A stretch of 64,000 nt of DNA from contig OX344749.2 of the NCBI GenBank assembly GCA_947034885.2, positions 32,793,182 through 32,857,181 on the forward strand, given 5' to 3'. How positions within the stretch are numbered: the first letter of the stretch is position 1; each line of letters opens with the position of its first letter. Positions 48,284-60,169 of this stretch are shown here, piece by piece. This DNA is from Thuidium tamariscinum. Taxonomy: Eukaryota > Streptophyta > Bryopsida > Hypnales > Thuidiaceae. The position numbers were made by a program, and so were the translations under genes. The notes beneath the pieces were generated by a model. The model worked only from the letters and a program-made list of their open reading frames with translations, was not told the origin of the DNA and ran no database searches.

Positions 48284-49018
48284 AGGGTTGTTGCAAAAAA
48301 GGGGGAACAATTTTTGGAGCGTTTTGCCAAAACAGTCATTTATTGGCTTAGTACTGCGAGTACTATTAGTACTGTGAAATGGAACAATCTCAGCCGTTGA
48401 TCCAAAAAATCAACGGCTAATAGTACTGTTTTGAACACCATGAGTATTTTTAGTACTGGCCTTTTACTGTTCTTCCAAAAAATCCAGATGGTCACAAAAA
48501 AGAGATTCAATGACGTCTACATTAATAATAAATAAAAAATCATGGAAAAAAAAAAAAAATTTGGCCATTCGTGGAAACTTTATGGTGATCATATTTTATC
48601 TAAGAAATAAGTTCAAAACCATATTCACTCTTTGGAATTGCGCACGCAAGGGACCTCGGTTTGCGTGCATGTGGACACCATAATCTAAATTTTTTTTTTT
48701 TTTTTTTTTGGTGGGCACATAAATCTCTAGGGCGGGAATAGCCCCTACAAATTTTAGCTCCACATCATTATTTGTGGATACTGCACAGTACGAAAAAACC
48801 CTAAATCGCAAAGTGTGACAAATTAGCCAAATTAGAATTTAATTATATACAGTTTTTTGGAAATTTTTAAAGAATAGGAATTCTCTTCATGAACAAGTTG
48901 GTCATCTTCAATAAAAATTTCAAGTCCATTGACTTTGTTCTCCAAAAGATATGGCTAAAACAAATGATGCAACTCGAATTGTGACAGGAAATAGGACCAC
49001 CCTTTCATGGAACTACCC
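48284..49018 (-). mobile_element. 735-bp MITE with termini of the large element, inverted
   Basis: It matches 42372-43113 on the opposite strand over its full length with many differences. Ends are AGGGTTGTTGCAAAAAAGG at the left and, on the other strand, GGGTAGTTCCATGAAAGGG at the right. Its AGTACT cluster is at 48350-48460. It is non-coding. Confidence 0.72.
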
Positions 49019-49320
49019 AAAAAGCTATTCTATAGAATTCTTTTTTTCATTTTTCAAATTTTTTTTCTTATATAATATAGGGTAGGGTGTGAAAGTTATT
49101 TTCAGCTTTACAATGTATCTTTTTTTTAAAAAAATGCATAACAAATTACTAGTAGCATTAACAAAATATCAATCCTTCAAAACATAAACTTTAAAAGTAG
49201 TACAATCTATTCATAAATTTATTTTTAAAAAAAATTAAATTTTAGGGTGTATTACATGTATTACATATTCCGCCGCAAGTGTTTCTAAAATGTGGGGAGT
49301 GTCCCCCCGAGTTACAAATC
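49019..49320. repeat. Inverse copy of 43114-43430
   Basis: It ends TCCCCCCGAGTTACAAATC and contains GGTGTATTACATGTATTAC, the complement of the segment beside the first MITE. Confidence 0.7.
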
Positions 49321-49767
49321 TATTGTTGTTGTAATGCAATTGATTTGAATGTCTTCCTTATTTAGGGTAACCACTACTCCTTCTAATGTTACATGTTCTT
49401 GGTTTTCAAGTAAATAGAAAAAACCAAGTGCAACACAACTGAAATCAAGTCAACACATATAGAATTCAGGACTTCAAATATGTACAAGATGTTTGCTTCC
49501 TCTGAAATGTCTCCACATCAATACAAATGTAATCATTCAGTATGTTTACCACTGTTGAGCACTTACTCAATTTCATAGTACACTTGCAGTGTACCTATCT
49601 TGTGGAACCCACATCTTCTAAGCCTACCATGTATGCACAATGCATCCTCGAAACTCAACTGAATGCATTTAAACTACCAATGTTTTCACAAGTAGTGATT
49701 CCATATTTATTAATGTGCACCCACTTATTCACATCTAGTATAATAGCTCCAGGATTGGAAGTGGAAA
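49321..49767. other. Downstream region of the SET gene
   Basis: Likely 3' UTR and spacer on the minus strand. An 88-codon plus-strand frame (49542-49808) overlaps the SET stop and has no recognisable product. Confidence 0.45.
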
Positions 49768-51160
49768 TCAGATTCCCCTACAGAGCTCACTATTGCAGCT
49801 GCAAATGAATGGTGTTCCATCTTCATTGAAGTCAATGCTATAGTCCCATGTCAACTCCTCCCCTAGAAAAATAAGTCGGCTTGCGAAGAACGCCACCTGT
49901 TGCAGATTTGGGAAACGTCGTTAGTACCATGTGCATTGACAATGCTGTGGGGAACAGAACTTCCATTGAATTACAGTCACAACACTTAAGGTTTGTGAAC
50001 TTGCATGATACAAAGCTGGACTTCTCCTGTCAATCCACACTGCCATGTCCATGACATTTGCGTCACCGCATCTGCATCCACATTCAGTGCAAATCATTTA
50101 CTATTCCCCAATCATTTCATTGTTGCAAGTAAATCAAACTGAAAGAGGTAGTTCTTCAAGTAATACCTATGATTTAACCAACGGGCAACGTTCGTGAACA
50201 CCGTTGAGTCTATGCATAGGAGGGAGTTGTCGTCCTCAGCTGCCTCAGTCTGCCAATCTGCTGTCAAAGCCAGAGAATACTTCAGTCGATCACCTCGTTT
50301 GAGTAACTCTGCATTGGTGACCACCTCTCTTGCATATTCAAACAAGAAGTGTCCTGGTTTCAGGTACTGTAGTGTGCGAATGCCCCATCCTTTCTGCTTG
50401 TTCACATAAAACACCTGCATGCATTGGACAATTAGAAGCGGTCAGTTCTTTTCTCATCTAGGCCATGTAGTCATAAGTGGAAGGCACTGAAAGAGTTGTC
50501 AGAGTCTACTCTCACCTGCAACTTCGCTGTCAATCCTCTTTGAACAACCCTGTTTAGACAATTCGGTGAACAAGAGCATTTGTTGTTGCACTCGCTGATG
50601 TATTTGAGACGCAGATGGCCTTGGCACTTTCCATTAAGGTTCTCTGGACAATTTGCCTTTCCACTACAGTAAGTCAAACTTTTTGAACTTCCTCGCTGTC
50701 GGCTTAAGTACTGCACAGTCCCACACACCCAACCCCATTAGTACTACTGTGAAGTGTGAACTGCTGCTAGTAGGAGGGTGCAATAAAAGTTCAAATACAT
50801 GGTGCATACATGTATACTGTGGAAACGCACCTCCTTAATGTATCGAGGCTGTAGAAGGCCTGAAGTGAGGTAAGGCAATTCCTGTCCTCCCAACTCACAG
50901 ACACATGTTGTAGCCTTCTCAATGCACCTGCCATCATGTTGGTCAGTGTGTACCACGTCCCCGATTCGCAGTGGAGGGAGCGTTTCCACAGTGACGGAGG
51001 AATGGATTCCGGGCGACTGGATATAAGTGAAGGAGTCATCAAAAGCAGGAATATCGTTTGAGGCTTCACCCTCAGGCACAATAATCGGGATGCTTTCGAG
51101 ACCTTTAGACAAGTCAAAATGAAGGACAGTACGATCCCCCTGTTCCAAAGACCTTATCAT
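49768..51160 (-). CDS. SUVR-type SET-domain histone H3K9 methyltransferase
   Basis: The model is complement(join(49768..49896, 50005..50071, 50167..50414, 50516..50710, 50831..51160)), 322 residues with consistent phases. SUVR enzymes transfer methyl groups to histone H3 Lys9 and repress transposons. Visible parts are: a pre-SET start (RIGDVVHTD, CIEKATTCVCELGG), where the first Cys pair of the family is missing; a Cys-rich pre-SET (ISECNNKCSCSPNCLNRVVQ); SET motifs GWGIRTL (184-190), NHRCGDANV (256-264) and EELTWDY (293-299); and a post-SET CSCNSELC (312-319). Intron 4 appears to be GC-AG (donor GCAAGT after 50005), since only this rebuilds YHVAFF. The start ATG (51160) is uncertain. An upstream exon could instead join it to the gene ending at 51681, whose last exon has a good donor (AAG, then GTGGGT). 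It lies inside the putative large transposon. Confidence 0.8.
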
Positions 51161-51680
51161 ATACAAGGCAATAGCAAACTTACAATAGGAAGTACTTCAA
51201 AAATGGAAGACAGTACTGTCTATGGAAACCGTACATGTACAGACTTTGAATTATATAATAACAACAACATCCACAGACTTGTAGAAGAAACACATACCAT
51301 TCGTAGCACAATTGTATTAAAATAGTGAATCATACAATCCGATTACAAAAGAGGAAACCTCTACTGCATCGCGTGGAATACGAGAACTTCGTGGGACCCC
51401 ATGGCTAGTTGAGGCCTGCGCTTTCGCCTACGGCCCACACATTTCCAGTGGGCCATCAACCACTCCATAGGCCCACATTGACGTCCAGAGAAACTTCAGT
51501 GCCACATCCCATCCGAGACCAGCTATACTGGCTTCGGCCTACTAGGGTCTAGTGGATGCTGAGGCTTCCTCAACGTACTGTGGTCGTTACAAAATAGAGG
51601 TGCACGTAAACCACTGCAATCAAAACATGGTGTAGAAAAAACCTTTGACATAGACGCCGTACTTCCATTCTGGAAGCAAG
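51161..51680. other. Spacer between SET gene and the unknown gene
   Basis: It contains a GC-richer stretch at about 51360-51600 with no convincing reading frame. AGTACT occurs at 51191 and 51213. It may be promoter, or an intron if the two genes are one. Confidence 0.4.
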
Positions 51681-54600
51681 TCACTTCTTACCACCCACCT
51701 TGCTCTTCTTTGGTTTTACAGGACGTTGAGCTGGTGCTAACGTAGTCACTGCTGTCGGAGTTCCTGTACTGTCGCGTGTACGAAGTACTCGGGAAGTTGA
51801 ATCGTCAGTAGTGGCAACAGGAGACGTTGTTTCCTTCGCTGTACAAAAGCAGATTGGGAATTAGAAGCATTTGCTCGTTGCAAACTACTGAAGAAGAGTA
51901 GAGAACAACATACGGGCTGTAAATCACAGTAACAAATACTCTTTACCAAGACATGAGAACTATAGTCGCAAATTTCAAACGCTAGTACGCACACAGTATC
52001 GACATAGTACCCTATAGTATCCACTGACACCCATATAGTACTCAGACAGTACAGACGAAGTACTCATGCAGTACCCTATAATATCCATTGATATGCATAT
52101 AGTACTCATACATTACAGACGTAGTTCTCACATAGTACCCACTCAGTTCTATAAAGTGAGGGTCATTTCATCCAAGAAGTACCCACGTTGTAGACACATG
52201 TCAACCTAGGTCTGCCTCACATTACCACCCTAAACCTACAGAGCGCACGCACAATGAAGAAGTATTGCATCAGAATGCAGGATCCTTCAAAACATCTAAA
52301 AAGAGCTTATCCTGCATTACGAAACCCATTACAAGTGTATCAGTGGAAGAAGGCAAAAAAACTGAAATTGAATAGTAGGAAGGACATCACTTACAATCAG
52401 AAGTAACATGACCAGGGACTTTGGGAGAGGGTTTCTCAAAGCGCACTGTATTAGCAGTATCGCCCTCCTGCGCAGGTAGAGGTGGTGCATGATGCTTTGA
52501 TTCATCGTCGGTCTTCTTCAAGCGCTTTGATGGTCGTGGATAAGTGAAGGAATAAGGATCTTCAGTACCCACGCTTACCTGAACTCCAGTCTCTTCAATA
52601 ATTGGATCAGCTGACTGAGTTGTTGGGGGCAGCAAGGGTTGTGCATTCTATACACAGTGAGCATTGAAATTTCATAAAAAATAGAAGCACAATCAAAACT
52701 TCCTCTCTTGCACACCGTAGAGCATGTGAAAAGGAGGACTGTGGTACCGAAATTCAAACGAAGATGAGGTAGCAATACAGTGAAAGAAAATGGAAGTCTG
52801 CCTTACCTCAGAAACTGGGAACGCTGCGGGCATGACATTAATGCCATGATCATCGCATTCCATGTCCTGGTCATGAACAATTCTGATAGGAGACTCATGC
52901 AGCAGTGGGTCGGCGGGAGGCAACTTCAACGCCGAGTCCTGAGCTTCTGTACGCCTATTCGGTCCAACGCCACGCACTACCTCAGTAATATCAGTCGGGT
53001 TTGTAAGAGGGAGAATATCCGTTGCTTGATTTCCCTCCTCAGAAGATGTCACAAGGCTTCTTGTATGCGATGTCGTAGTTACTGTACCTTAATTTGATCC
53101 AAATGGTTTGTTGGAGCCTTCAATGTCTGTATGCGGTGTTGCTGCTTTACCGTGTGCTGTACCAGCGGGTATCTCCAGGTGTTCAGTTGTCCCAGCGGCC
53201 TTCAAGAATGTGCTGTCACAAGTAGAGAAGCTTGGAGCACCATCACCAATGTTCAAAGACACTGCACATGATACATGAAAACATATGACAAAGAGTACAC
53301 ACGCATGCTAGAGCAGACATCTTGTAGAACTTCAATGTTAGCATGGACCCAGAGAACCCCAGATATGATGAATGAAAGACAAGGAAAGCACAATGAAGAC
53401 TGAAGTTGTAGAAGATTAGTGAATACCTGTAGGTGTATTTAGTGTGGATGCTCCTTGTACCATACTGGTAGTGCCAGAGTCGCCATCTTTGTTAATGTCA
53501 CCTGCATGTATGGAGAGAAGTTTTTCGTACTACCCAAATCCCCAACTATTGTACTAAGCCTTCGAAACAAGTCCACACGTTGGCACTACACAAGTGACAT
53601 TTTTTTGGAACCACTGAATTGCACACCAAGGATGATAAACATGTTGGCAGAAGGAGAGAATGATGTCCTACAGTGGAAAAGCATCAGAACAAATACAACA
53701 TACAAGGGCTAAGGGGAGGGCAGCTTCTTTGTTGTTGACGACAAGTAATTCATCATTCTTGTGTACTGGGAGTGGCCTCATGAAAACATTGTCCTTTCCC
53801 ACGGACAGCTCCTTCAAATATGCTTCCAACGCGGAGAGTCGACTGGTGCACGCAATTCGCATAGCATGAGCTCGACTGAGGGACTCTTCACATGCTGCCT
53901 TGTTTGTTGCATAATTGGACAGTTTCTTGATGTTTGAGTAAAACATCTTGAACATGGGTCCAATGCCCACTTGAGCCACTGCAGCAGCGATTTCTTCTTC
54001 GTCAGCTGTGATAGAGCACTCTTGTTCAGCCTCCAGCAATGACGCCTGTATTTGCTTAACAACCAATGAACAGGCCTCCCATTCGAGGGTTGCTTTTCTG
54101 ACGTCTGCCTCCATAATAGAAATGTCTTGGTTTAAGTCTTGAAGTTCACTTTCAGTGATTGCCACTAAGTTTGTGACGTCATTCTTCCTGCATGATAAAT
54201 GTATGGACAACTATTAGCGCTCATAGTGAAGTGGCGCAGAAGGTTTCACTATTCAGACCATGAGAAGAAGTGATGCAGTCGGCAAATTACAGAGAAGTGA
54301 GAGCACTCAAAAGAAAGAACTCCCCGCGACAGGACTCTTGCTATAAGAATGCAGTCTTAAAACAACTGAATGTAGTACTCATAGTACCTCTTAGTACTAC
54401 CAAGAAGCCAACAGTGAAGGATAGTACTACATGAGGTAGTACTACATAGAAGTAAAGAGAAATGTGCACCTGGAACTAATGCGCGGCTGTCCTACATGTA
54501 CTAAAGTGTAGGACAGCTAATCGTGTATACATGAAAGTGTGTAGCAGTAGACCAACTGTGCAATGAAGGACTCATACTACAGCATTCAAAGACACGAAAG

Positions 54601-57600
54601 ATAGTGCAGGTGTTCTCTAATCGGCAACAGCTGTGGGCGCTTTATTCCCACCCTTGGAATAAAGTGTACACAACCAGGTTCTACTCTTTTATGTGTGATT
54701 CCTAGTGGGTGTCTAACTTACGTGTGATCCAGTTACGCCTTCCAAGCAATGGATCTTTCTAATTCCTACTCCTAATTTGTCTATTGGCAATCGCTAAGTC
54801 GATTATCCTTGGGTTCTAAGAGTTAGCCACTTAGCTTCCACACTGGTGAGTGATAAAGGTCTATCTATCGGAATCAATTGAGTGTCTTTAGTTACTTCCT
54901 ATTCCCTCAAGACCTAAGTCTTTGCTAAGTTTTTTCCCTTTCTTTGGTTTTTTTCCATTCTAAGATATCTTTTGGGTAATTCTATTCCTATTTTGTCCTT
55001 GATGGGCTTTCATATAACTGATGATGGTTTTGACTAATCTTGGCTATTTTTGGATAAAATTGGAATAAGTGAATTGGTTTTGGTCAAGAAAGGAATAATT
55101 TTACCTTTGCAAAAGTAAAACCTCAACTTTTGATGGTGAGGTAAACGTGAAATTCTTTAGTAAATTTCGACCGTTAACTGGTTCATCAAAATTACCTAAT
55201 CGAATTCCTTTTTACCGAAGAGTCCAATCCTTAGTTGACTTTTATCTTTGGTTTTTTATCCTAATTCAACTTCTACCTTTTAAATCCTTGGGTAAAATGA
55301 ATTTTAAGTAAACTTTGACCGTTGTCCGGTTCTCCAAAATTTACTTATTTCTTGTTTTTACCTTGGAAGTGCTTTTTTGGGTTTTAATCTTCTACTTCTA
55401 CTTCTAATCAATTGTCTAATTTTCTAAAACTTAAATCTTCCAACCTTGGTTTAATCTCGAAAATATTATTGGTTTGGATTATCTTTGGAATGTTTGTTCG
55501 AATTGTTATCTTTGTTTTGGAAGCAGAACTTTCCTATGCTAATTGATTTTGCTTAATTCTAATTGAAAAAATAACCTAATTGATACGTTGCCTAGACTAG
55601 AATCTAATTTGGATAAAATCAAAAGAAGGGTAAATGAGAAAATAGGTTTAAGAACTAACCTCCAACATAGCAATCTCGGGGTCTTCGTGTTCTCCCATCA
55701 GTTCTCCACGCGGCGCCAATTCCATCTCCATTTTTTGTGTTTTTTGTTTGAATACCGTTGAATGGGGTATTTCCCTTCAAAACCTCCTTCCTTTACTTAC
55801 CTTTGTTTTGTTTTTGTTTTCTTTATCCTTCGAGCTTCTTCTTTCCCTTTTAAATAATCCCCAAAGTCAACCTATAAAATATCCTAATAAAATCTAGTTT
55901 TTGAAATTAACCATTAAATGGTTTTGAAAGTCAATCTCACTACAACTAATGTTCTCCAACTTTTCTCTAAATTGGCAAATTCTCTAAACTACTCAAAGTC
56001 AACTTATTCTTTTATTTGTTTTTTTCTATTTGTCTTTTTTCTTCTTCCTAGGCTAGATACGACACAAAAGTCAATGATCCCCTACTTGGGCCTAACTCCT
56101 TCTTCCCAACTTCAATGCTTGCATATCATTCTACTTCCGCACTTGCTTAAGGACTTGTATTTTGAGAGATGAGAGTTTGCGTGAGATTGCACTGAATTGT
56201 TGGAGGAGAGCGTGCTGGAGTTGGAGTCTGAATGTTGGTGGTGAGGCTACTGGGTAGCCTGTTCTCAATGGGCTGATTTGAATTTGAACCAGCCTTGCTT
56301 GGTCTAGTCCTGATCTCTCTTCAATTGAACCCGCCTTGCTGGTCTGTCCTGATCTCTCTTCAAATTGAACCCAGCCTTGCTGGTCTGGGCCTCTGTGGGC
56401 TGATGTGCTCAGTCAACCCAAGTTGACTTTGTTTTAAAATTCAAATTTTATAGCATCCAGCTACTAGCTGGTCTGGCCTCTCAAATTTCAATACTCTGGA
56501 ATTTTCTACTTGACTGAATTTGGCTTTGGGCTAACCTGGCTTGGAAATCTGGGTTTTTGGAAGTCCTATGATCACTCAACAACCTTTCTTTCTTCTCAAA
56601 AACTCTCCCTGCAGTTTAATCTAATTTTTCCCAATGCAAAATTATCACTAAATAGTTTTTTCCCTCTTTCTCTCTCAACCAGTTGACACCTGGTGTTCAA
56701 AAAAACTCTGAAAAAACAAAGTGGGGGCCCTCAAGCATCATCCCCAGTAGTGATGGTATGATGGAAAAAATTTGGTTTCATGGCCTGGCTAAGTGGCCGT
56801 ATGGTCTGGCTAGGTGGCTGTATGGCCTGGCTCAATAACCAAGCTTGACTGATGCCTCGCTGGCTGCTTGGCCGACTGGCTGCTGGCCGAACTGGTTGCT
56901 TGGCCGAACTAGCTTGCTTGGCCGAACTGGCTTGCTTGGCCGAACTGGCTGCTTTGTCACCAAATTCTGGCTGTTGCTCACCAAACTTTGGGTCTCCAAT
57001 TGGGGACCCCTTGACAAAACAAAACACGGAATTTTACTTAGGAAGTCAAAGCTTCGCCATTTGGCAAAATAATTCTAAAAAAATGTTTAAAATTTGGCGA
57101 TAGCTTCGCCGTCTAAGGAATCTCACCCGTGTTTCTTGGAGAATTTGGCAAGGGGTTGCCTCCCAAGGAATCCCCAAGAGTTAGAGTTTCCTCTAAACAC
57201 AACTTTCGTGGATCACAATTCAACGGTTAGGCCCGGGGGGAATTCTCAATAAGCCTATCCAGGCTGTAAATTCCCCGAAGAGACTAATCACAAAGGATTA
57301 TGATTTCAAAATTGCAAGAGTCACAAAATGACTAATACAAAAGACACAAGGAGTTAGGAGAACCCCCAAGAGTACACAAGGACTCCCAATAAATCCCCAA
57401 CAAAATGCTTCAATAGTTGAAGACAACTTGTAATGACAAAGGTGGTTTAGAAAATACCAACAAAGTTGGAGTAGCGTGAAGGTGAGCACACACGCCCTTG
57501 GACTTGCAATATAGTAATCAAATGACACTAAAGAAGGATTGAAGAATGGCAATAGAAGATGGTAGTGTTTGATGTTTGAAAATGATATTAGAATGATAAG

Positions 57601-60169
57601 AAGTGTAAGAGTTTAGAGGTGTGAAATGAGGGGAGGGGGAGGCCTTTTATATGTTTCCAAGGCCTCCTCCCCCCTCAAGTTACGAATAAAACTAACTAAG
57701 AAAAACCCAATTAACGAACTAAAAATCTACCCTACTGCTGTAGCAATTCTATCTTTTGGAGAAATGGTCCGATCGCCAAACGGACAGCGCCATTAGCTCC
57801 AGAAGACCCAAATTAGTCTAAAGGAACCCCTACCCCTTACTCTCGGAACCCAAATGTGCTCCAAAGCTAACATTCACAAACCGGTAAAAAGGGTGGAAAA
57901 TCTATCTTTTGGAATTGATTTTTCCCAAAGGTTTTGACTAGTCCAGGTTGTTGGGAAGGTCCAAGAATGTTGGAAAAGAGTCTAAGTTGACCCGAATCGG
58001 ACTCCGTATGCTCCCCGTGCGATGGTCAACTCGCAAGAGTTTTGGTAAAAAACCTAGAAAGTTGTTGCCGCCGCTGGTTCTGGTACTTGCCACTATCAGA
58101 ATGTCTTGAAATTTGGCGGGACTCTTATTTAGGCTAAAACATACTATCCTAATTTTTTAGTGGGATTTTACCATCACCGTGGAATTTTCCATAAATTTCC
58201 AATTGCCGGTAAAAGCGGTTGACTTCCCATGGAGTCAATTCCGTAATCCAGAAAATTACGAAACTTTTAGGGGATCTTCTAGGAAGTCCCCTAATGACAA
58301 GTGCAAAGTTTCACCAAAACCCCACATTGTCTAACCAAAGCAGAAATTGCACTGTGGCGGAATTAATTCCTCCGGGGAGGAATCATTCCACATGAGGGAA
58401 TCTTCACCAGTTGGCTTCGCCATGACGCCAGTAGAAGACTGTTGGACTCCCGTGGTGCTAGTATCATTTCTTGTGAATTGCGTAATATCATGTCTAATCT
58501 CCCGATAAGTTGTAGAAATTGGCTCTAAGGAGTCTTTTAAGGTACTCTAAAATATTTAGACCCAATTCTCCTTCATTGACAGGAATTGTATCAATCCTAC
58601 TGTGAGCACTCTTTTTAGTCGTTTTTAACCATAATTACCCTAAATACGAGCAATAAGCGAAAAAAAGAAAAATCCGAGGCCTGAGTGACAAAGACGGGGC
58701 TCACAGCAGCCAGCAGAAAGAAATTCTGTAGTACTAAAGTAGTTTGCTAGGACTTCCACGGACAGTGCATATTCAACATGACTGTTGAGTGTGTACTAAA
58801 GAATCCTACATGTTACTACTCAAAGGACTAACACAAAACACACTTCCACATATAGTATGTTCCAAAGACAAGAGAGTAAGGCACCTGTTAATTAAGCATC
58901 CGAATGTGACAACTAGCACCATACATAGGAGAGTGATGAGAAGAAGCCAATTTTGGCTAAGCAGCAGAGAAGAAGAAACGTAACCACTGCTTCAATAGTA
59001 CCTGCAGTATCGAATACAGTGAAAGAATCACATCATGTCCTATTTCTAGTAGTCAACCTGACAAGGTTCAAATGTATATAGAAGGAAGATGAAATACCTG
59101 ATATGGAGGGTTTCAGTGTCATGTCCACGAACTTCAGCAACGGGAGGACGCATCTTCGTGTGGCCTATGGATGCACCCTCGAGAGCTCCATTAGAATGCA
59201 CATCTCCAATTCCAGACTTGTCACTAGGATAGAAGATGTAGTCAGTGAAATCTTTAGACTGGTAGACATTGATAGCTGGTACATTCCGTAAAGTAGCTAA
59301 GGCTTCGATCCACACCTTCACTCTTCGACAGTAGGATTGACGCTGCCTAAAATTAGTTTCACTAGCAAAGTCTGCCCAATCCACGCTCTTGTGTTGAACC
59401 TTGTCCAAGACCACACCAATGGCAAATTCCTTCGCTACATGATTAGGTGCCATACTCTTCTGGTAGCACAAACAGTACAGCTGTTGTGCCTCTTTCCTCA
59501 TAACCTTCGATAGCTTTTCCGTCAGAAGAAAGCCGTTTCTGCTTTTCTCTTTCCCGAACACTTCCTCGACTTCTTCCAGAGTGATGTCCTTCCCGATTTT
59601 CATGCGGTGGGTGTTGATTCCTTCGTGGGGAAGTTTGAACCGAGATGCAAACATGTCTGCAGTCATGGCTTCGGGGGGGCGCTTGTCATCTGTGCTTAAG
59701 GCTGCCAATTGCTTCAAGCATTCCCACTCCGTGAAAACTCGATCTGCTTTCTCTTGTTTCTTCTTCTCACGTCGCTGCTCAGAAGGGGCAATACTTGTTT
59801 CTCGCTCATCCTCACTGTCGGCTTCACCGTCGGAGACTACCTTCGTAGGTGAAGTCAAATTCCCAGATGAAGAGCTCCCGCTAGCAGACTGCTCTGCTGT
59901 TGCCTTCTTCTTGCATGTGAGGGAACCCTTTTCTCTCGAGGACTTCGTAGGAGCCGCCAAGGCACCTGTAGCGGTCACATTGACCATCTTCTTCCTCTTC
60001 TCGGTACCCGAAGGTCGAGAAGGCGCTGCCATGGACGAAAGACCCTTGTTGTCCATAACTTCAGTGGCAGAACCCTTTCTCCCATCAACCGAAGGCGCAC
60101 CTTCCCCACCAGGCTTGCGTGCCCCTCAAAAGCTACCTTGGGCCGCACTGATTTCTTCATTTTAGCCAT
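51681..60169 (-). CDS. Multi-exon gene of unknown function with coiled coil
   Basis: I do not recognise this gene. Supported exons on the minus strand are: 59098-60056 (or from ATG 60169), 53704-54187 and a last exon 51681-51838, with low-complexity frames between at about 53090-53280, 53430-53510, 52810-53052 and 52397-52650. The first exon is Ser/Lys-rich (KRKK, EKKKQEKADRV) and then has a folded-looking part (FTEWECLKQLAAL, GFLLTEKLSKVMRKEAQQLY, YCRRVKVWIEALATL). Its end (AG) joins exon 54187 in phase, giving HIRKNDVTNLV. That exon is a coiled coil (LQDLNQDISIMEADVRKATLEW). The last exon ends KPKKSKVGGKK, a possible nuclear signal. The N-terminal frame from 60169 switches frame at a GGG run near 60120, and a stop follows KPFGSN near 53095, so the gene may be damaged or my exon calls may be wrong there. 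The intron 54188-59097 is 4.9 kb. Confidence 0.45.
54188..59097. other. Long intron or insertion of unknown origin
   Basis: The sequence from about 54640 to 58640 differs in style from its flanks: it is TTTGGTTTT-rich, lacks AGTACT and has no open frame of note. AGTACT-rich DNA resumes at 54360-54500 and 58720-58800. This suggests a 4-kb inserted element, but I found neither LTRs nor terminal inverted repeats. Confidence 0.4.
56765..56965. repeat. Minisatellite of GGCCGAACTGGCTTGCTT-type units
   Basis: Around five units of 18-25 bp (CTTGGCCGAACTGGCTTG and variants) follow TGGCCTGGCTAAGTGGC-like units. The Ala/Ser/Lys/Gln-repeat frames on the minus strand are translations of this array. Confidence 0.75.

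Noticed and set aside
56731-57103. Ala/Ser/Lys/Gln repeat frames
   Set aside because: They arise from the 18-25 bp minisatellite and have no conserved features.
54640-58640. LTR retrotransposon
   Set aside because: I could find no repeated ends, polypurine tract or gag-pol frames.
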